From Planctomycetota bacterium (GTDB taxonomy: Bacteria > Planctomycetota > PUPC01 > JACPCR01): a DNA stretch of 24,441 nt. Of this stretch, positions 21,543 through 24,441 are shown in pieces. Within the stretch, counting starts at the first letter, position 1, and each line of letters starts with the position of its first letter. The stretch lies in contig JASLXP010001290.1 in NCBI GenBank assembly GCA_030740295.1, positions 1 through 24,441 on the forward strand. Reading direction: 5' to 3'. Below the pieces are notes generated by a model. The model ran no database searches and was not told where the DNA came from. It was given only the letters and a program-made list of their open reading frames with translations. The translations under genes and the position numbers were made by a program.

Positions 21543-24441
21543 ATGAATTCCGAAAAAGTCGCCATCGTCGGTATGGGCTGCATCTTTCCGCAGTCCCCAG
21601 ACCCGGAATCTCTGTGGTCGGTCGTCGCCAACGGCATTAATACATCCGGCGAGCCGCCCCCCGGCCGGTGGCTGCTCTCGACAGAAGATGCTTACTCGCC
21701 CGAAGTGCCTTCGCCGGACAAGGTCTGCTCTCGCCGGGCATGCCTGATTGAAGACATTCCTCTTGATATCGCAGGCAGCCACGGATCCGGCCTTAATGTT
21801 GATTCAGACCTTGCGTCACAGCTCGACCCTCTGTTTCACCTGGCACTTTACGCGGGGCGGCAGGCGTGGGAGGACACGAAAACGGAGCAGATAGATCGCA
21901 GCCGGACGGGCGTCATCATCGGCAACATCGCGCTGCCGACCGAGACTTCCTCGGCCATGGCAAGAGAATTTCTTGGATGGACTTTCGAAGAGAAACTTCT
22001 CGGCAGGCCGGCCAGACGAGAGCACCGGACACATCCGTTGAATCGATACGTCACCGGACTCCCGGGAGGCGTCCTGGCAAAAGCCCTGGGGCTCGGAGGA
22101 GGCAGCTACACCCTCGACGCGGCATGCGCTTCTTCACTGTATGCGCTCAAGCTGGCCGCGGATGAGCTGCTGGCCGGGCGCGCGGATGCGATGTTGACGG
22201 GGGGCATTTCGCGGCCGGACTGCCTCTACACGCAGATGGGTTTTTCGCAGCTCCGTGCTCTTTCGCCTTCGGGCAATTGTTCGCCATTTGATGAAAGAGG
22301 CGACGGACTCGTCGTCGGCGAAGGTGCTGGCATCTTTGTACTCAAACGTCTGCAGGACGCGCTCGACCACGGCGACCACATTTACACGGTCGTGACCGGC
22401 ATCGGACTCTCGAACGACCTCGGCGCAAACCTGCTCGCACCCAGTTCCGAAGGCCAGCTCCGGGCAATGCGGCCCGCCTACGAAAAGGCCGGCTGGAATC
22501 CTTCGGATGTTCAACTCATCGAATGCCACGCGACCGGCACTCCAGTCGGCGACGCGGTCGAGTTCGGAAGCCTCTGCACTCTCTGGCAGGACGAAGATTG
22601 GCGTACCGGACAGTGCGTTATCGGCGGCGTCAAATCCAATGTAGGGCACGCGCTCACTGCTGCTGGAGCGGCCGGCCTTGTGAAAGCGTTGATGGCCCTG
22701 AAACATCACCAGCTTCCCCCTACGGCCAACTACGGCCAACCCAATTCAAAGCTCGATATCGAAAACAGTCCATTTGCTGTTTTGCAGGAGCCGCGCGAAT
22801 GGGAAGCGCCTGATGGCGAACCACGGCGTGTGGCTGTCAGCGGCTTTGGTTTTGGTGGCATTAACGCACACGTGTTACTGGAGGAATGGGCTCAGGAATC
22901 AGGAATCGGGGAACAGGATTCAGGATTCAGGATTCAGGATTCAGAAGAGCCGGCGAAGCATGTAGGACCCTCGCATCCAGCATCCAGCATCCAGCATCCA
23001 GCATCCGCCCCGATAGCCGTCGTAGGTATGGATGCCTTTTTCGGACCCTGGAAGACGCTGCTTGAATTTCAGGAGCGAGTGTTTGGATTGGGCAACCATG
23101 CGGAGCCAAAGTCACCGGCCAACTGGTGGGGTGCGGAGAAGAGCCAGTGGTTTCAGGATGAAGGATTCAACGAGTGTCCCTTTAAAGGTTTCTTCATCGA
23201 GACACTGCCGTTCCCGCTCAAGCGATTCCGCATCCCACCCAGGGAATTGCTCGATATGCTTCCGCAGCAGTTGCTCATGCTGATGGTGGCCGATCGCGCG
23301 TTGAATGACTCGAATTGGGATGAATCGCATTGTCTCGAGACCGGACTTTTCGTCGGGCTCGGGCTCGACCTTAACACGACGAATTTCAACTTCCGATGGT
23401 CACTCATCCAGCGGGCACGGGAATGGTCGGAAGAGTTGGGCCTGGAACTCTCAGAAAGTGAGCTTGATGATTGGGTCGACCAATTGCGTGAAGCCGCAGG
23501 CCCGGCCCTTTCGGCGGACGGCGTCATGGGCAACCTCGGTGGGATCGTTGCCAGCCGCATTGCGAGGGCCTTCAAGATTGGCGGGCCCTGTTTCACTGTT
23601 TCCAGCGAGGAGACTTCAGGCACGCGGGCCCTCGAGGCAGCGGTCCGAGCCTTACAACAAAACGAGCTGAATTACGCCATCGTTGGCGCGGTCGACCTCG
23701 CATCGGATATCCGTTCGGCACTCGGCGCCCATGAAGGCAGGCAGTGGTCAGCTTCCGGAACAGCCCGGCCATTTGAGTCGGATGCTGACGGCGCGGTCAT
23801 TGGTGAAGGCGCAGCCGCAGTGATCCTGAGACGTCTCGATGACGCGGAGCGGGATGGCGACCGGATTTACTCAGTCATCAAGGGCATGGGGGCAGCCACC
23901 GGCGGCGGGGTCGAGTCGTGTGTGCCGACCAGTGAGGCATGTTCACTCGCTCTCTCACGGGCGTACGAAAATGCCGGGGTTGCACCTGAATCCATTGGCT
24001 ATCTCGAATCTAACGGAAGCGGACATCCCGATGAAGATGCGGCCGAGGCTGCCGGCATTCAGGATTCCTTCACTCAGGAATTGAGCGAAGGCAATTGGAC
24101 CGAAGATATACCACCTCAGCGTCCCATCTCGATCGGCATCGCCAAGGCTGACATCGGACAGGCCGGTGCCGCTTCCGCGTTGGCATCGGTGGTGAAAGCC
24201 AGCCTCTGTCTCTACCAGTCTGTTCTTCCGCCGCTACGCCACAGCAGAGGTTCAACACTCCAGAGCTCCAACGCTCCAACACACCAACACTCCTCTCCAC
24301 GCCACTGGCTTCGGGATCGCATCGCCGGCCCGCGCCGGGCAGGGGTGACTTCATTCAGTGTCGATGGGAATTGCACACACGTTGTGTTGGAAGAAGCAAC
24401 GCGAAGTAACGACAGCCGGGGTTGGAGTAACGGCTTTAGCC
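21543..24441 (+). CDS. KS-CLF type polyketide/PUFA-like synthase, 5' part (truncated by window end)
   Basis: The frame from ATG 21543 stays open for 966 codons to the last base. The first ketosynthase, residues 1 to about 447, is intact: Cys195 in DAACASS, His329 in ECHATGTPVGD, His369 in KSNVGH, and the closing SGFGFGGINAHVLLEE. A linker of about 40 residues, largely made of two heptanucleotide repeats, leads to a second ketosynthase fold from about 489 (IAVVGMDAFFG). There all three catalytic positions are replaced: Glu690 for Cys, Asn824 for His and Gln873 for His, so it should be inactive and act as a chain-length factor. A KS followed by a CLF matches PfaC of omega-3 fatty acid synthases, the eukaryotic PUFA synthase subunit B, and related secondary-lipid synthases. 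Decarboxylative condensation of acyl and malonyl-ACP units is the expected reaction. Later domains (AT, DH or others) lie beyond the window. An in-frame GTG at 21528 is an alternative start. No Shine-Dalgarno sequence is seen. Confidence 0.88.
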   Translation, partial: MNSEKVAIVGMGCIFPQSPDPESLWSVVANGINTSGEPPPGRWLLSTEDAYSPEVPSPDKVCSRRACLIEDIPLDIAGSHGSGLNVDSDLASQLDPLFHLALYAGRQAWEDTKTEQIDRSRTGVIIGNIALPTETSSAMAREFLGWTFEEKLLGRPARREHRTHPLNRYVTGLPGGVLAKALGLGGGSYTLDAACASSLYALKLAADELLAGRADAMLTGGISRPDCLYTQMGFSQLRALSPSGNCSPFDERGDGLVVGEGAGIFVLKRLQDALDHGDHIYTVVTGIGLSNDLGANLLAPSSEGQLRAMRPAYEKAGWNPSDVQLIECHATGTPVGDAVEFGSLCTLWQDEDWRTGQCVIGGVKSNVGHALTAAGAAGLVKALMALKHHQLPPTANYGQPNSKLDIENSPFAVLQEPREWEAPDGEPRRVAVSGFGFGGINAHVLLEEWAQESGIGEQDSGFRIQDSEEPAKHVGPSHPASSIQHPASAPIAVVGMDAFFGPWKTLLEFQERVFGLGNHAEPKSPANWWGAEKSQWFQDEGFNECPFKGFFIETLPFPLKRFRIPPRELLDMLPQQLLMLMVADRALNDSNWDESHCLETGLFVGLGLDLNTTNFNFRWSLIQRAREWSEELGLELSESELDDWVDQLREAAGPALSADGVMGNLGGIVASRIARAFKIGGPCFTVSSEETSGTRALEAAVRALQQNELNYAIVGAVDLASDIRSALGAHEGRQWSASGTARPFESDADGAVIGEGAAAVILRRLDDAERDGDRIYSVIKGMGAATGGGVESCVPTSEACSLALSRAYENAGVAPESIGYLESNGSGHPDEDAAEAAGIQDSFTQELSEGNWTEDIPPQRPISIGIAKADIGQAGAASALASVVKASLCLYQSVLPPLRHSRGSTLQSSNAPTHQHSSPRHWLRDRIAGPRRAGVTSFSVDGNCTHVVLEEATRSNDSRGWSNGFS
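22893..22944. repeat. 7-nt tandem repeat (CAGGATT) inside the KS1-CLF linker
   Basis: Seven in-phase heptamers plus CAG: caggaat, caggaat, cggggaa, then caggatt four times. Because 7 is not a multiple of 3, three units encode a 7-residue period. The protein reads QESGIGEQDSGFRIQDS at residues 451-467, and no stop codon arises in the coding frame. The array begins directly after the last conserved ketosynthase residues. Confidence 0.9.
22974..23006. repeat. Second 7-nt tandem repeat (CATCCAG) in the same linker
   Basis: Four perfect CATCCAG units are followed by a partial CATCC. They encode HPASSIQHPAS at residues 478-488, directly before the second ketosynthase fold starts. The unit is unrelated in sequence to the CAGGATT array 29 nt upstream but has the same period. 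Confidence 0.9.
24254..24293. repeat. 8-nt tandem repeat within the C-terminal part of the CLF domain
   Basis: Five consecutive octamers: aacactcc, agagctcc, aacgctcc, aacacacc, aacactcc. They encode the low-complexity stretch TLQSSNAPTHQHS (about residues 905-917). In the first ketosynthase the matching place, between the LPP loop and the PRRVAVSGFGFGG strand, holds ordinary sequence, so the array sits in a surface loop of the dead domain. Confidence 0.8.

Overview
The window looks like chromosomal DNA from an uncultured bacterium of moderately high GC content. Its gene content resembles the Planctomycetes and their relatives (PVC superphylum, Lentisphaerae, Hydrogenedentes-type lineages): BatA-type and von Willebrand A (VWA) membrane proteins, a very large secreted multi-module glycoside-hydrolase-like protein, a long secreted PQQ-type beta-propeller protein, and a KS-CLF secondary-lipid/polyketide synthase. 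Only one gene has a clear Shine-Dalgarno sequence. The lineage is an inference from gene types; no marker gene is present. No rRNA, tRNA, CRISPR array, transposase or integrase was seen, and no gene-free stretch exceeds about 240 bases.

Layout. (1) 35-11088, minus strand: an apparent operon read right to left. A 1624-residue secreted GH20-like protein directly abuts a 435-residue membrane/coiled-coil protein. That protein overlaps a BatA-like VWA protein by 4 nt. After a 240-nt repeat-filled gap comes an 889-residue protein with two VWA domains and a glutamine-amidotransferase-like domain. (2) 11324-13198, minus: a two-domain alpha/beta-hydrolase of the acetyl-xylan-esterase type with an intact triad in the first half. 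(3) 13438-14248, plus: an overlapping pair, a 79-residue helical protein and an AbiEii-like nucleotidyltransferase, which may be a toxin-antitoxin or defence module. (4) 14328-16720, minus: a possible (alpha/alpha)-toroid, lyase-like cytoplasmic protein followed by a small exported helical protein. (5) 16907-21442, plus: a 1511-residue exported protein with two beta-propeller regions around a helical-repeat region. (6) 21543 to the window end, plus: the 5' part of a synthase gene with an active ketosynthase followed by a dead, chain-length-factor-like ketosynthase. The reading frame stays open to the last base, so the rest of the protein and its cluster lie outside the window.

The theme of regions 1, 2 and 4 is polysaccharide and cell-surface metabolism. 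Region 6 starts what is probably a PUFA-synthase-like or glycolipid-like lipid pathway.

The most unusual signal is not a gene. Degenerate short tandem repeats of 7, 8 or 12 nt occur at least eight times: at a gene end, between genes, and inside the synthase, where they encode linker peptides. One forms a perfect 34-bp inverted repeat between two operon genes. Their unit sequences are mostly unrelated, while the period is often 7 or 8 nt. This suggests an active repeat-generating process tolerated wherever selection is weak.
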